A DNA stretch of 64,000 bases from CAZKEW01 sp964580435 (GCA_964580435.1 CAZOKP010000003.1:1-64000), one strand, 5' to 3'; shown: positions 50,807 to 60,007, counted from the stretch's first letter. Numbers and translations: made by a program. Notes: generated by a model not told the origin, from the sequence alone.

Positions 50807-52042
50807 ATGAAGAAAGGATTTTTCCTGATCGCCTTGCTCAGCTTGCTTTTGCCTCCGGCTCTCCGCGGCCAGGAGTGCCTGGAATGTCATAAAAAGACTA
50901 CGCCCAACATCGTCGGCGACTGGCTGGAAAGCAAGCACAGCAAAAATGACGTAACCTGTTCTATTTGCCACGGGGAAGAACACAAGACTGCTGCGGATTT
51001 TGCCAAAGCCAGGATCCCCACACCTGAAACGTGCGCTGCCTGTCACGAAGAACAGGTAAGCCAGTTCAAACGGGGCAAACACGCCTTGGCGTGGGCCGCC
51101 ATGAAAGCCATGCCTACAGCCCATGCTCAGCCCGTCGCGATGATGGAGGGGATGAAGGGATGCGGCGGATGCCATAAGATCGGACTGAAAACCGAAGCGG
51201 AAATAGAAGAGCTCGATAAAGCCGGCGCTGGATTCGGTCGAGCCTCATGCGATGCCTGCCACACGCGGCATATTTTCTCCACCGCCGAAGCCCGGCAACC
51301 TCAAGCCTGCCAGACCTGTCACATGGGCTTCGATCATCCTCAATGGGAGATGTACTCCGCTTCCAAGCACGGCGTCCGCTTTCTCCTGAAACAAAACAAG
51401 ACCCTCCCCGAGTCGGTTGCCGCGCCGACCTGCCAGACCTGCCATATGCAGGAGAAAAACCACGAAGTCCGGACCGCTTGGGGTTTTCTGGCCGTCCGGC
51501 TGCCCATGCCTGAGGACAAGCAATGGGCTGCAGATAGAGCAACCATCCTCCAGGCTCTCGGCGTTCTGGACCCTGCCGGTAACCCCACAGCAAGGCTCGA
51601 TGTCGTCAAGGCAGCGGACGTCGCCCGTCTTAGTCAGGAAGCCTGGCAGAAAGAACGGGACAAAATGATCGGCATCTGCAACCGTTGCCACAGCGTGAAT
51701 TTTGCCAAAGCAGAGCTCGAAAAAGGCGACCAGATGATCAAAGAAGTGGACCATCTGATGGCGGAGGCCATCCTGACGGTCGCGTCTCTCTACAAAGACG
51801 GCGTTTTGCCGAAACCGGCGAACTACGCTTATCCGTTTCCCGATCTTCTGACCTTCCATGACGCGCCGACCGAAGTGGAGCAGAAGCTCTTCGTGATGTT
51901 TCTCGAACACCGGATGCGCGCCTTCCAGGGGACCTTCCACGCCAACCCGGACTATGCACTCTGGTACGGTTGGAGCGAAATGAGGCGGTCGCTCACAGAG
52001 ATCCAGACTCTCGCTGCGGCTAAGCGCAAAAACCAAACGTGA
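50807..52042 (+). CDS. Octaheme cytochrome of the hydroxylamine oxidoreductase (HAO) family
   Basis: 411 aa with a signal peptide (FFLIALLSLLLPPALRGQ) and eight CXXCH sites (CLECH, CSICH, CAACH, CGGCH, CDACH, CQTCH, CQTCH, CNRCH). The block CDACHTRHIFSTAEARQPQA, then CQTCHMGFDHPQWEMYSASKHG, is characteristic of HAO-family proteins. The C-terminal third is helical and heme-free, as in HAO. I cannot confirm the Tyr that crosslinks to heme P460 in true hydroxylamine oxidases, so reduction of nitrite or hydroxylamine (as in epsilon-HAO) is at least as likely. It has its own promoter, and ResB/ResC follow. Confidence 0.88.
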   Translation: MKKGFFLIALLSLLLPPALRGQECLECHKKTTPNIVGDWLESKHSKNDVTCSICHGEEHKTAADFAKARIPTPETCAACHEEQVSQFKRGKHALAWAAMKAMPTAHAQPVAMMEGMKGCGGCHKIGLKTEAEIEELDKAGAGFGRASCDACHTRHIFSTAEARQPQACQTCHMGFDHPQWEMYSASKHGVRFLLKQNKTLPESVAAPTCQTCHMQEKNHEVRTAWGFLAVRLPMPEDKQWAADRATILQALGVLDPAGNPTARLDVVKAADVARLSQEAWQKERDKMIGICNRCHSVNFAKAELEKGDQMIKEVDHLMAEAILTVASLYKDGVLPKPANYAYPFPDLLTFHDAPTEVEQKLFVMFLEHRMRAFQGTFHANPDYALWYGWSEMRRSLTEIQTLAAAKRKNQT

Positions 52043-52111
52043 CCAAGACGGGACGGTGTTTAACCACCGCTAAAATTAGTGGCCATTGAAAGGACGATGT
52101 AAGGATCAGGA

Positions 52112-53467
52112 ATGAAGGCCCTGCTCAATTTTTTCACCTCGGTCCGGGTGGCCATCACCCTGCTGATCATCCTCATCTGCGCCTCGATCATAGGAACGCT
52201 CATACCTCAAGGGAGAAGCGCGCAGGAATACCTCGTCCGCTACGGCCAGCTCGGCACCCTGCTGGAGCGGCTCCAGCTCACCAGGCTTTATCATTCCTTC
52301 TGGTTTATTGCACTGCTCGCGCTATTTTCCCTGAACATCATCGTCTGCACGCTCGAAAGGCTCTTTCCCAAATTCCGGCGGACCTTCCGGCCGAAGTTGG
52401 AGACCGAACCCAAGAACATTCTCGCTTTGAAAATCAGGGATAAATTCAAAGTCGGCCTGACAGTTGCCGAAACCAGGGAGATGGTCAAGAAGGAACTCAC
52501 CCGCCGCCGCTACCGGCTTAGGGAAGCTGAGACCGAAACCAAGCACTGCTTTACCGCCCGGAAGAGGGACCTGGGCTGGTTCGGGTCCGATATCGTCCAC
52601 TTGGGCATCCTCGTGATCCTAGCCGGAGGAATCGCCAGCGGACTCGGTGGTTACCGCAAAGACCTCACCTTTAGTGAAGGCCAGACTCTTTCCGTTCCCG
52701 GGGCGAATTTCTCTGTCCGACTGGACAAGTTCGTCACGGAATACTATCCTAACGGAAGTGTCAAGGACTGGAAAAGCCTCCTCACCGTGACTGAGGACGG
52801 AAAGCCCCTCTTCCAAAAAGCAGTCGAAGTCAATTATCCCCTAAATCATCAAGGCTACGTTTTTTATCAAAGCGGCTACGGTTGGGATTGGGAGCATCCC
52901 TCGCTCGAAGTCTGGGTGAAGAAAAAGCAGAACCCGACCTATCTCAAAAAGGTCTGGCTGAAGGTCGGCGAGAAAACGGCCCTGGAAGGTGAATCCCTTG
53001 TGCTCAACGCGCTCCAGTTCATCCCTGATTTCGTCCTCGACGAAAAAAACCAGCCGGCCGCCCGCTCGTTGGAGCCAAACAATCCGGCGGCTTTCATCGA
53101 AGGCTGGGAGGGGCCCGAAAAGGTGTTCTCCGGCTGGATTTTCGCCAAGTTCCCCGATTTTTCACGCCTCCACTCGGGGGCCAAGGAACCGGATATTTCC
53201 CTCGAACTCAAGGACGTCCGGGCGCCCAATTACTCGGTCATCCACGTGGCCAAGGACCCGGGCGTATCGCTCATCTGGAGCGGCTGCGTCCTGCTGATGG
53301 CGGGGCTCGTCCTGGCCTTTTACTGGCCGACGAGAGAATTGAAGATTATTCTGGAGGACAGCCAGGGGAAGACAGGCGTCACAGCCGGCGGAATTTCTAT
53401 TAAGAGCCGGGAGGTCTTTCAAACGGAATTTGAAAGCATCATCAACTCTCTAAGGAAACGCAAATGA
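52112..53467 (+). CDS. resB: Cytochrome c biogenesis protein ResB
   Basis: 451 aa. The N-terminal KALLNFFTSVRVAITLLIIL followed by ICASIIGTLIPQ and a second helix (SFWFIALLALFSLNIIVCTL) are typical ResB/Ccs1 features. A large extracytoplasmic domain and a final helix (IWSGCVLLMAGLVLAFYWP) follow. ResB with ResC/CcsA forms the System II heme-attachment machinery that ligates heme to CXXCH on the outer face of the inner membrane. It ends in an ATGA overlap with resC, in the middle of the cytochrome cluster whose products it would mature. Confidence 0.93.
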   Translation: MKALLNFFTSVRVAITLLIILICASIIGTLIPQGRSAQEYLVRYGQLGTLLERLQLTRLYHSFWFIALLALFSLNIIVCTLERLFPKFRRTFRPKLETEPKNILALKIRDKFKVGLTVAETREMVKKELTRRRYRLREAETETKHCFTARKRDLGWFGSDIVHLGILVILAGGIASGLGGYRKDLTFSEGQTLSVPGANFSVRLDKFVTEYYPNGSVKDWKSLLTVTEDGKPLFQKAVEVNYPLNHQGYVFYQSGYGWDWEHPSLEVWVKKKQNPTYLKKVWLKVGEKTALEGESLVLNALQFIPDFVLDEKNQPAARSLEPNNPAAFIEGWEGPEKVFSGWIFAKFPDFSRLHSGAKEPDISLELKDVRAPNYSVIHVAKDPGVSLIWSGCVLLMAGLVLAFYWPTRELKIILEDSQGKTGVTAGGISIKSREVFQTEFESIINSLRKRK

Positions 53468-54282
53468 CTGAATCCACTTTTTTCCTGCTTGCTTTCATCC
53501 TTTATGCTTTGGCCGCTGCCTTCTACTTTTCCTATCTTTTCTCCAAAAAGGAAAACCGGGCCACGATCGGTTTCGCCGTTGCCCTGGCGGGTCTGCTCAT
53601 CCATACGCTGGCCTTAGTTTTTAGGACGGTCGAAAGCGGCCATGCGCCCTTCACCAACATGTACGAGTCCCTCTCCTTTCTGGCCTGGGCTTCTATCCTG
53701 GCCTTCATCATCATCGAGGCAAAATACAAGGTCAGGAGGCCGGGGGCTTACCTGCTGCTTATTGTGATCGCCCTCATGGCCCTGGCGTCTTCGCCGCTCA
53801 TGCCGAAAGAAGCCACTCCTCTTGTTCCGGCGCTGCAGAGTTACTGGCTCTGGCTGCATGTTTCCGTTACGCTTATCGGCGAGGCCTTTTTTGCCATCGC
53901 CTTCATCACCAGCATCATGTACCTTGCGGCCGACGCCAAAGAACGAAAAGGGAAAGCAGCGAAATCGGGGCTCACCGCGGAGAGACTTGACTCCATCAGC
54001 TACCGCACCATCGCGATCGGTTTTCCGCTCTTCACCTTGGGAGGGCTCGTCTTCGGCATGGTCTGGGCTTATAAGGCCTGGGGAACCTACTGGAGCTGGG
54101 ACCCCAAGGAGGTTTGGAGCCTGATCACCTGGTTCGTCTTTGCCCTGTATCTCCACACCCGGATCGTCATGGGCTGGAAGGGCCGGCGTTCGGCCGCCAT
54201 CGCCATCATCGGATTTCTCGCTGCCCTCTTCACTTACTTTGGCGTGAATTACCTGCTGGCGGGGCTGCACAGTTATGCCTGA
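53464..54282 (+). CDS. resC: Cytochrome c biogenesis protein ResC/CcsA (heme handling)
   Basis: 272 aa, about eight membrane helices. The tryptophan-rich heme-binding WWD-type segment is WGTYWSWDPKEVWSLITWFV. Conserved His occur in LWLHVSVTLIGEAFFAIAF and FALYLHTRIVMGWKG, as in CcsA/ResC. It exports or presents heme to ResB for attachment. Length is typical of the short ResC form. It overlaps resB by 4 nt, and the next cytochrome gene starts 93 nt later. Confidence 0.94.
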   Translation: MTESTFFLLAFILYALAAAFYFSYLFSKKENRATIGFAVALAGLLIHTLALVFRTVESGHAPFTNMYESLSFLAWASILAFIIIEAKYKVRRPGAYLLLIVIALMALASSPLMPKEATPLVPALQSYWLWLHVSVTLIGEAFFAIAFITSIMYLAADAKERKGKAAKSGLTAERLDSISYRTIAIGFPLFTLGGLVFGMVWAYKAWGTYWSWDPKEVWSLITWFVFALYLHTRIVMGWKGRRSAAIAIIGFLAALFTYFGVNYLLAGLHSYA

Positions 54283-54375
54283 GCGCAGCCGCGGCGGCAA
54301 ATAGAAAGAAGACTGCAAATATTTCCGCAGAACAGACAGGCCGAACAGTCGGACCTTCGAGGAAAGCGATATAAG

Positions 54376-56388
54376 ATGAAGATGCGGATAACCAAGAAAA
54401 GGACCCTTATCTCCCTTGCCGTTCTTGGCTTTCTCCTGCTTCTTTTCATCGCCGCAGCCGAAATCACGTCCCAGTCCAGGTTCTGCTCCACCTGCCACTA
54501 CATGAAACCCTTTTACCAGAGCTGGAAAACCTCCTCCCATGGCAACGTCCAGTGTAGTGTCTGTCATTATCCTCCCGGATTGAGGTCCTTCTTCAGGGCG
54601 AAGGTGGAAGGATTGATGCAGCTGGGCCGGTATTGGACCAAGCTCTACCTCAAGTCCAGACCCTGGGCGGAGATTCCGGATGAAAGCTGTCTGCGTCAGG
54701 GATGCCACGACACCAGGCTTCTCGAGGGCCGAGTGAAATTCAAGGAGGTCATCTTCGACCACAAGATCCACCTCGAGGACTTGAAAAGAGGAAAGAAACT
54801 TCGCTGCACGAGCTGCCACTCCCAGATCGTCCAGGGAGAGCATATTACTGTCACCGAGACTACGTGTTTTATCTGCCATTTTAAAAAGAGCGAACATTAC
54901 CCCCAGATCGGCCAGTGCTCCCACTGTCACATCCAGCAAGATCTGGTCTCGAAACAAACCTCCCGGTTCAACCATACGGTCGTTTTCGAAAAAAAATTCA
55001 GCTGCGACAAATGTCACAGCCAGGTCGTCGTGGGCGACGGTGCCGTCCCCCGCGAGAACTGTTATAAATGTCATTTTGAGAAAGAGAGGCTGGATCAATA
55101 TTCCGACACGGATTTAATCCATTCCACCCATATCACAGCCCATAAGATCGAGTGTAACCAATGCCATTTGCAGATTCAGCACAAAATTGTCAAAGACATC
55201 GAGACCATCGCCGATTGCCGGACCTGCCACACGGGCTTCCATCAGGCCCAGAAGATTCTGTACACCGGCGAAGGCGGAAAAGGCATTGCCCATGCTCTGC
55301 CCAATGTCATGCTGGAAAAAGGGCTGAGCTGCAAGGGCTGCCACATGTTCCACGAGGAGGCGGGCGGAAAGTTGGTCAAGAGCGAGACCTCGATCTCGAA
55401 GGAGCAGGCCTGCGAATCCTGTCACGGAGCAGGATTCGCTCGAGTTCTCCGGTACTGGCAGGTCTCGACCGAGAAAAGGCTGAGCCAGATCAGGAGGATC
55501 TATCAAAGATCTTCCCAGGAAGTCGGGCTGAGCAAGAGCCCTAATCGGGAAAGGGCCAAGCCATTGCTTGACGATGCGGCCTTTAACATCGACGTCGTCG
55601 AGAGAGGCAAAAGCGTCCATAATATGGCCTACTCACAAGAGCTTCTTCAGGCCGCCATTGCCTATATGGAGGAAGCCCTGCAGCTCGTCGGTTCTTCTTA
55701 TAAGCCAGAAAAATTCCTGCCGGAAACAAAGGACATCCCCTCGCAATGCTCCCAGTGCCACGCCGGGATCGAAGAGATCAATGGCCGGGTCTTCGGGCTG
55801 TCCTTTCCCCACAAAACGCATGTCGTCGGCCAGAAAATGCAGTGTTCGACCTGCCATTCCAATGCGAAAAAACACGGTGAATTCATCGGCTCCAAAAAAC
55901 AGTGCGCCACTTGTCATCATCAGGATATCAAGAAAGACTGCGGAAGCTGCCATATCCTCCAAAAGACCCTCTATGTGGGAGGGACGTTAGATGGCTGGGA
56001 AGTCCCCAAGGATATGATGGCCGAGGCGAACGTCGGCTGTGCCGATTGCCACGCCCTGGACAAAGGTCAGATCCGCCCGGCCGACAGCTCCACGTGCATG
56101 AATTGCCATGAAGAGAGCTACACAAAGACGTTTGCGGAATGGCAGGATGCATATAAAAAGCAGCGGGATTCTCTCCTCACCAGCCTTGAAGTAAAGAGAA
56201 GGCTTAAGCTGCCCGAGGGAGACCGAGCCAAACTTGCCGAGGTCGAGCAGATGCTCAGAAAACTCGAGGACGACGGAAGCTCCTCCGTTCACAACTCCCA
56301 GTTCATCGAAGACCTGTTGACAAAACTTGAACTCCGGATAAAATCTATCCAGGAACAGCCGGCGCATGAAGAGACGGACATTCGTTAA
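54376..56388 (+). CDS. NapC/NirT-type membrane-anchored cytochrome with 18 predicted heme sites
   Basis: 670 aa. A single N-terminal helix (LISLAVLGFLLLLFIAAAEI) is followed by CSTCHYMKPFYQSWKTSSHG and CSVCHYPPG, the NapC/NrfH-type start with CXXCHxM. I count 17 CXXCH and one CX4CH (CLRQGCH, near residue 103). Sites 1-12 (including the CX4CH) fall in residues 35-355, then a heme-free helical stretch (about 360-455), then six more sites, ending in a Lys/Glu-rich coiled coil. NapC proteins oxidise menaquinol and reduce periplasmic cytochromes. The Rieske gene overlaps its end by 23 nt. Confidence 0.88.
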   Translation: MKMRITKKRTLISLAVLGFLLLLFIAAAEITSQSRFCSTCHYMKPFYQSWKTSSHGNVQCSVCHYPPGLRSFFRAKVEGLMQLGRYWTKLYLKSRPWAEIPDESCLRQGCHDTRLLEGRVKFKEVIFDHKIHLEDLKRGKKLRCTSCHSQIVQGEHITVTETTCFICHFKKSEHYPQIGQCSHCHIQQDLVSKQTSRFNHTVVFEKKFSCDKCHSQVVVGDGAVPRENCYKCHFEKERLDQYSDTDLIHSTHITAHKIECNQCHLQIQHKIVKDIETIADCRTCHTGFHQAQKILYTGEGGKGIAHALPNVMLEKGLSCKGCHMFHEEAGGKLVKSETSISKEQACESCHGAGFARVLRYWQVSTEKRLSQIRRIYQRSSQEVGLSKSPNRERAKPLLDDAAFNIDVVERGKSVHNMAYSQELLQAAIAYMEEALQLVGSSYKPEKFLPETKDIPSQCSQCHAGIEEINGRVFGLSFPHKTHVVGQKMQCSTCHSNAKKHGEFIGSKKQCATCHHQDIKKDCGSCHILQKTLYVGGTLDGWEVPKDMMAEANVGCADCHALDKGQIRPADSSTCMNCHEESYTKTFAEWQDAYKKQRDSLLTSLEVKRRLKLPEGDRAKLAEVEQMLRKLEDDGSSSVHNSQFIEDLLTKLELRIKSIQEQPAHEETDIR

Positions 56389-56791
56389 CTTCTTCTTGGG
56401 AGGCTCTCTCGTCGGGACTCTAAGCTCGCTTCTTTATCCCATCATCCGCTATCTCATCCCCCCGCGTCAGGCTGAGGCGGTGGCAAAGAAAATTGCCGCC
56501 GCCAAAGTAGGAGAGTTAGCTCCCAACTCCGCGAAGCTGTTCAAATTCGGGTCCTCTCCCGCCCTCTTGATTAATACCGCCGAGGGCCAGCTCCGGGCTT
56601 TTTCCGCCGTGTGCACTCACCTAACCTGCACGGTCAGCTATGAGAGCGACACCAGCACGCTTTATTGTCCCTGTCATAACGGCCGGTTCGACCTCGCCGG
56701 GAATGTCATATCCGGGCCGCCGCCCCGCCCATTAGAGACTTATGAAATCGAGGTGGTCAGCGGCGATATCCTTGTCTCTAAGAAAGCTTAG
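56366..56791 (+). CDS. Rieske [2Fe-2S] protein
   Basis: 141 aa. The N-terminus KRRTFVNFFLGGSLVGTLSS followed by LLYPIIRYL is a Tat-like signal-anchor. The two cluster-binding boxes are CTHLTC and CPCHNGRFD, each supplying Cys and His, followed by GPPPRPLETYE (Pro loop). It is the iron-sulfur subunit of a cytochrome bc-type quinol oxidoreductase, oxidising quinol at the outer face. Start overlaps the preceding multiheme gene, and the cytochrome b gene starts 1 nt after its stop, so the complex is encoded as a unit. Confidence 0.95.
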   Translation: MKRRTFVNFFLGGSLVGTLSSLLYPIIRYLIPPRQAEAVAKKIAAAKVGELAPNSAKLFKFGSSPALLINTAEGQLRAFSAVCTHLTCTVSYESDTSTLYCPCHNGRFDLAGNVISGPPPRPLETYEIEVVSGDILVSKKA

Positions 56792-56792
56792 A

Positions 56793-57866
56793 ATGAGCCA
56801 GCTCATTAGGAACGCGGTCGCCTATCTCGAATCCAGATTCCAGTTTTCCGCCCTGGCCGAATTCGGCAAGAAAAAGAAAGTCCCGGAGCATAAATATTCT
56901 TTCTGGTATTACTTTGGCGGGCTGTGTCTTTTTCTTTTCTTTGTGCAGGTCGTTACGGGCATCCTCCTCCTTTTGTACTACACTCCCTCAGTCGATGCGG
57001 CTCATGAAAGCATTCAGTTCATCATGAGCCAGGTCAAATTCGGCTGGCTCATTCGTTCTGTCCACAGCTGGACGGCCAACATCCTGGTCGGAGCCATTTT
57101 CATCCACATGTTCAGCGCGTTCTTTCTCAAGGCCTACCGGCCGCCGCGGGATCTCACCTGGATCAGTGGATTCTTTCTCCTCATCTTCTTCCTGGCCTTC
57201 GGTTTCAGCGGCTATCTTCTTCCCTGGAATGAACTCTCGTTTTTCGCCACCCGGGTGGGAACGGATATCGCCGGCGTTATCCCTTACATTGGCAAAGCCC
57301 TCAAAACGTTCATTCTCGGAGGCCCGGAGGTTTCCGGCGCCACCCTGAGCCGGTTCTTCTGGCTTCACGTGGCTGTTCTCCCGGCGATTGCGTTCGTCGT
57401 CCTGGGGATCCATATCTTCCTGGTCCAGGTCCTGGGGATGAGCAAGCCGATCGGGATCTCCGAGAGGAAGGAGATCTCTTTCTTCCCGACGTTCATCCTC
57501 AAGGACGCCCTGGTCTGGCTCCTCGTCTTGACTGCCATCGGCGTCCTCTGCGTCTTTTTCCCTTGGGAAGTGGGCCAAAAGGCCGACCCTTTCGCAGCGA
57601 CGCCGATCGGCATCAAGCCCGAATGGTATTTCACCTTCATGTTCACGACACTCAAGCTCATCCCCCCTCACATTTTCTCCCTGGAAGGTGAGGTTCTGGC
57701 CATCCTGGGATTCATGCTGGGCGGATTGCTCTGGATGCTCGTTCCCTATCTTGACCGGAGGGCCGGCCGGGAGACGAAGAGTCCTGTTTTTTCAGGGGCA
57801 GGTTTTCTTATTCTGCTCTATATCATTGTCATGACGGCTCTGACCTACCTTGCACCCCGCATATAA
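56793..57866 (+). CDS. Cytochrome b of a Rieske/cytochrome b complex (b6-IV fused type)
   Basis: 357 aa, about eight membrane helices. The heme-ligating His pairs are in RSVHSWTANILVGAIFIHMF and WLHVAVLPAIAFVVLGIHIF. The quinol-site block appears as KPEWYFTFMF (PEWY). GYLLPWNEL matches the cyt b segment GYVLPWGQMS. ATG at 56793 gives MSQLIRNAVAYLESRF; an earlier in-frame start lies inside the Rieske gene and is rejected. No cytochrome c1/f is encoded, so the adjacent multiheme cytochromes are the likely electron acceptors. Confidence 0.95.
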   Translation: MSQLIRNAVAYLESRFQFSALAEFGKKKKVPEHKYSFWYYFGGLCLFLFFVQVVTGILLLLYYTPSVDAAHESIQFIMSQVKFGWLIRSVHSWTANILVGAIFIHMFSAFFLKAYRPPRDLTWISGFFLLIFFLAFGFSGYLLPWNELSFFATRVGTDIAGVIPYIGKALKTFILGGPEVSGATLSRFFWLHVAVLPAIAFVVLGIHIFLVQVLGMSKPIGISERKEISFFPTFILKDALVWLLVLTAIGVLCVFFPWEVGQKADPFAATPIGIKPEWYFTFMFTTLKLIPPHIFSLEGEVLAILGFMLGGLLWMLVPYLDRRAGRETKSPVFSGAGFLILLYIIVMTALTYLAPRI

Positions 57867-57885
57867 CTGAGGTCAAAATATTACA

Positions 57886-59172
57886 TTGAAAGTGAAAGAG
57901 AACAAAGAACGGGACAAAAACCGGATGAGATCGAAGCTCGTCTCTGTTGTCTCATTTTTGTTCCTCCTGGCCCTTCCTCTCTCGCTCTTCGGCCAAAAAA
58001 ATTCCTGCCTGGAATGCCACAAGGAGATGGATGATCAGAACCTGCGCGCTCCTGTGGATGGATTCGCGACGGATGTTCATCGGCAATTCGGTCTGGGCTG
58101 CCAGGACTGCCATGGAGGCAACCCCCTGCAGGATGACGTGGGACTGGCCAAGGACAAGTCCTTCAAGGGGGCGCCCGGGAAAGCCAAGGTGCCGGAATTC
58201 TGCGGCTCCTGCCATTCCAATTCCGAGTACATGAGGCGCTTCAATCCAAATGTACGCGTGGACCAGCTTCAGACCTACTGGACGAGCAAGCACGGCGAGC
58301 TCCTGAGAAAAGGCGACACGAATGTCGCCGTCTGCACGGACTGCCATGGAATTCATGGGATTCAAGCCTCCAATTTCCCCAAATCCTCGACCTTCGCCTG
58401 GAACATCCCCCAGACCTGCGGCCGTTGCCATTCCAGCCAGGATGTGATGAAGGCCTACGGCATTCCCGTCAACCAAGTCGACGATTATAAACACAGCGTC
58501 CATGCGACCGCCCTTTTCGATAAAAAGGACCTCTCGGCGCCGGTCTGCAATGACTGCCATGGAAATCACGGCGCTGCACCCCCTCAAGTTACGTCAATCG
58601 CTTTTGTCTGCCGGCAGTGCCATCCGAGCGCCGGAGACCTCTTTACTCAAAGCCCTCACAAGGCTGCTTTCGACGGACTGGGGATTTCGGAATGCGAAGC
58701 CTGCCACGGCAATCACAAGATTCTCGCCCCCACCGACGAGATGCTCGCCGGAGGACGCAACGACGTCTGCAGCCAGTGCCATGACACCGGGACCAAGCCT
58801 TATGAGACCGGGCTCGAGATGAAGCGGAAGCTCTCGGGCTATGTGGCCACATTTCAAACCGCCGAAGACCTTCTCGAAAGAGCCGAAAAACAGGGCGTCG
58901 AGGTCAGCGATCCTCGGTTCAAGCTCCAGGAGGCCTCCACGGCCTTGATCCTCGTCCGGAACCTGACCCACGGCCTTTCCCTCACGGACATGGAAGCGAA
59001 GCTCGCTGAAGGGGACAACGTCATCGCCGAGGTCAAAGCGCTCGGCGGCGCCGCTTTGAAGGAAGCGAAATTCCGCAAGACAGGCCTTGTCATCACCACC
59101 GTCTTCATCTTCCTTCTCGCCCTGGCCCTTTATTTCAAGATCCGCGAGCTCCAGTCGCGACCCAAGGCCTAG
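57886..59172 (+). CDS. Nine-heme c-type cytochrome with C-terminal membrane anchor
   Basis: 428 aa. The signal segment LVSVVSFLFLLALPLSLFGQ is followed by nine CXXCH (CLECH, CQDCH, CGSCH, CTDCH, CGRCH, CNDCH, CRQCH, CEACH, CSQCH). Several sites carry the pattern CxxCHGxHGI shared with the two 11-heme genes downstream. A helical segment (residues 310-395) and a C-terminal membrane helix (LVITTVFIFLLALALYFKI) follow. It probably takes electrons from the Rieske/cytochrome b complex encoded just before. Start may be TTG 57886 or ATG 57925; neither has a strong ribosome site. Confidence 0.87.
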   Translation: MKVKENKERDKNRMRSKLVSVVSFLFLLALPLSLFGQKNSCLECHKEMDDQNLRAPVDGFATDVHRQFGLGCQDCHGGNPLQDDVGLAKDKSFKGAPGKAKVPEFCGSCHSNSEYMRRFNPNVRVDQLQTYWTSKHGELLRKGDTNVAVCTDCHGIHGIQASNFPKSSTFAWNIPQTCGRCHSSQDVMKAYGIPVNQVDDYKHSVHATALFDKKDLSAPVCNDCHGNHGAAPPQVTSIAFVCRQCHPSAGDLFTQSPHKAAFDGLGISECEACHGNHKILAPTDEMLAGGRNDVCSQCHDTGTKPYETGLEMKRKLSGYVATFQTAEDLLERAEKQGVEVSDPRFKLQEASTALILVRNLTHGLSLTDMEAKLAEGDNVIAEVKALGGAALKEAKFRKTGLVITTVFIFLLALALYFKIRELQSRPKA

Positions 59173-59246
59173 AAACCCTGTCCTTCTCCCCAAAAAACGG
59201 GATCTGCGAATTGACAGCGAACTATTCCTCTTCAGAAAAAATATAA

Positions 59247-59348
59247 GAAGGGGTGGCGCGGTGCGTTCCCGAAGCGGCCGAGCGAATGGGGCGGGTGGGG
59301 GGGTCTTTAGCGAGGACGTGCGGGAACGCACCGGGACAGGCCCCCTTC
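59247..59348 (+). repeat. ACAGG-hairpin intergenic repeat, copy E
   Basis: It is the main content of the 313-nt gap between the nine-heme and four-heme cytochrome genes. Outer arms GAAGGGG and CCCCTTC pair; the TGG/ACAGG internal loop is kept. CGCGGTGCGTTCCC pairs with GGGAACGCACCGGG over 13 of 14 positions. The centre holds AGCGAATGG, GGGTGGGGGGGTCTT and AGCGAGGACG, nearly identical to copy A 57 kb away. It lies inside the cytochrome cluster and could affect expression of the genes beyond it. Confidence 0.78.
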
Positions 59349-59485
59349 GAGACACCTTTTATTATTATTTCTATCGGTTACCTAAAAACTATCGCTTTTG
59401 TAGGAAATGGATATTGACAATTTTCCGGGACTTCTCTAAAATGGGGTTTCTTTTTGGAACAATTCATGATCCCCAGGGAGGAACG

Positions 59486-60007
59486 ATGAAAAAGATCATT
59501 GTGCTTATCGTCATCATAGTTGCGATTTTGCTCATCAATCTTTTGGGCCAGAACTTCACCTATGTGGGATCGGCCAAGTGTGCGATCTGCCACAAGACGG
59601 AAACACAGGGCCAGCAGTATCCGATCTGGCAGAAGTCCAAGCATTCCATGTCCTTCGCCGCGCTCAGCTCTCCTGAGGCTGCTCCAAAAGCCCAGGCCGC
59701 CGGAGTGCAGAACCCGGCGGAAAGCCCCCAGTGTCTCAAATGCCATGCACCCCTCTTCGAGAAGGCCGCCGAACTCAAGGCCGAGGGCGTCACCTGCGAG
59801 GTCTGCCACGGCCCGGGAAGCGAATACAAAAAACTCACCATCATGAAAGACAAAGCCCTGGCCCAGAAGAACGGCCTGGTCCTCTATGAATCTTCGGATG
59901 CCGCTAAAAAACACTGCCTGACCTGCCATGAGAATGCTCACGGCACGAGCTTCGATTACGCGGCAGCCTGGGAAAAGATCAAACACGACAAACCGGCCGC
60001 AAAATAG
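59486..60007 (+). CDS. Tetraheme cytochrome, c554-like family
   Basis: 173 aa with an N-terminal signal/anchor (IIVLIVIIVAILLINLLGQN). Four CXXCH sites: CAICH, CLKCH, CEVCH, CLTCH. The order YVGSAKCAICHKTETQGQQY, then SKHSMSF, then CxxCHAP and GVTCEVCHGPGSEYK is typical of the cytochrome c554-like family. Such proteins shuttle electrons in the periplasm, and in nitrifiers partner HAO; an HAO-family gene lies 8 kb upstream. The ATG at 59486 has a strong AGGGAGGA site, which excludes the longer in-frame reading back to 59087. Confidence 0.9.
   Translation: MKKIIVLIVIIVAILLINLLGQNFTYVGSAKCAICHKTETQGQQYPIWQKSKHSMSFAALSSPEAAPKAQAAGVQNPAESPQCLKCHAPLFEKAAELKAEGVTCEVCHGPGSEYKKLTIMKDKALAQKNGLVLYESSDAAKKHCLTCHENAHGTSFDYAAAWEKIKHDKPAAK

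Noticed and set aside
59087..59485. N-terminal extension of the tetraheme cytochrome back to 59087
   Set aside because: It would cross the end of the nine-heme gene and repeat copy E; the ATG at 59486 has a strong ribosome site and starts a signal segment.
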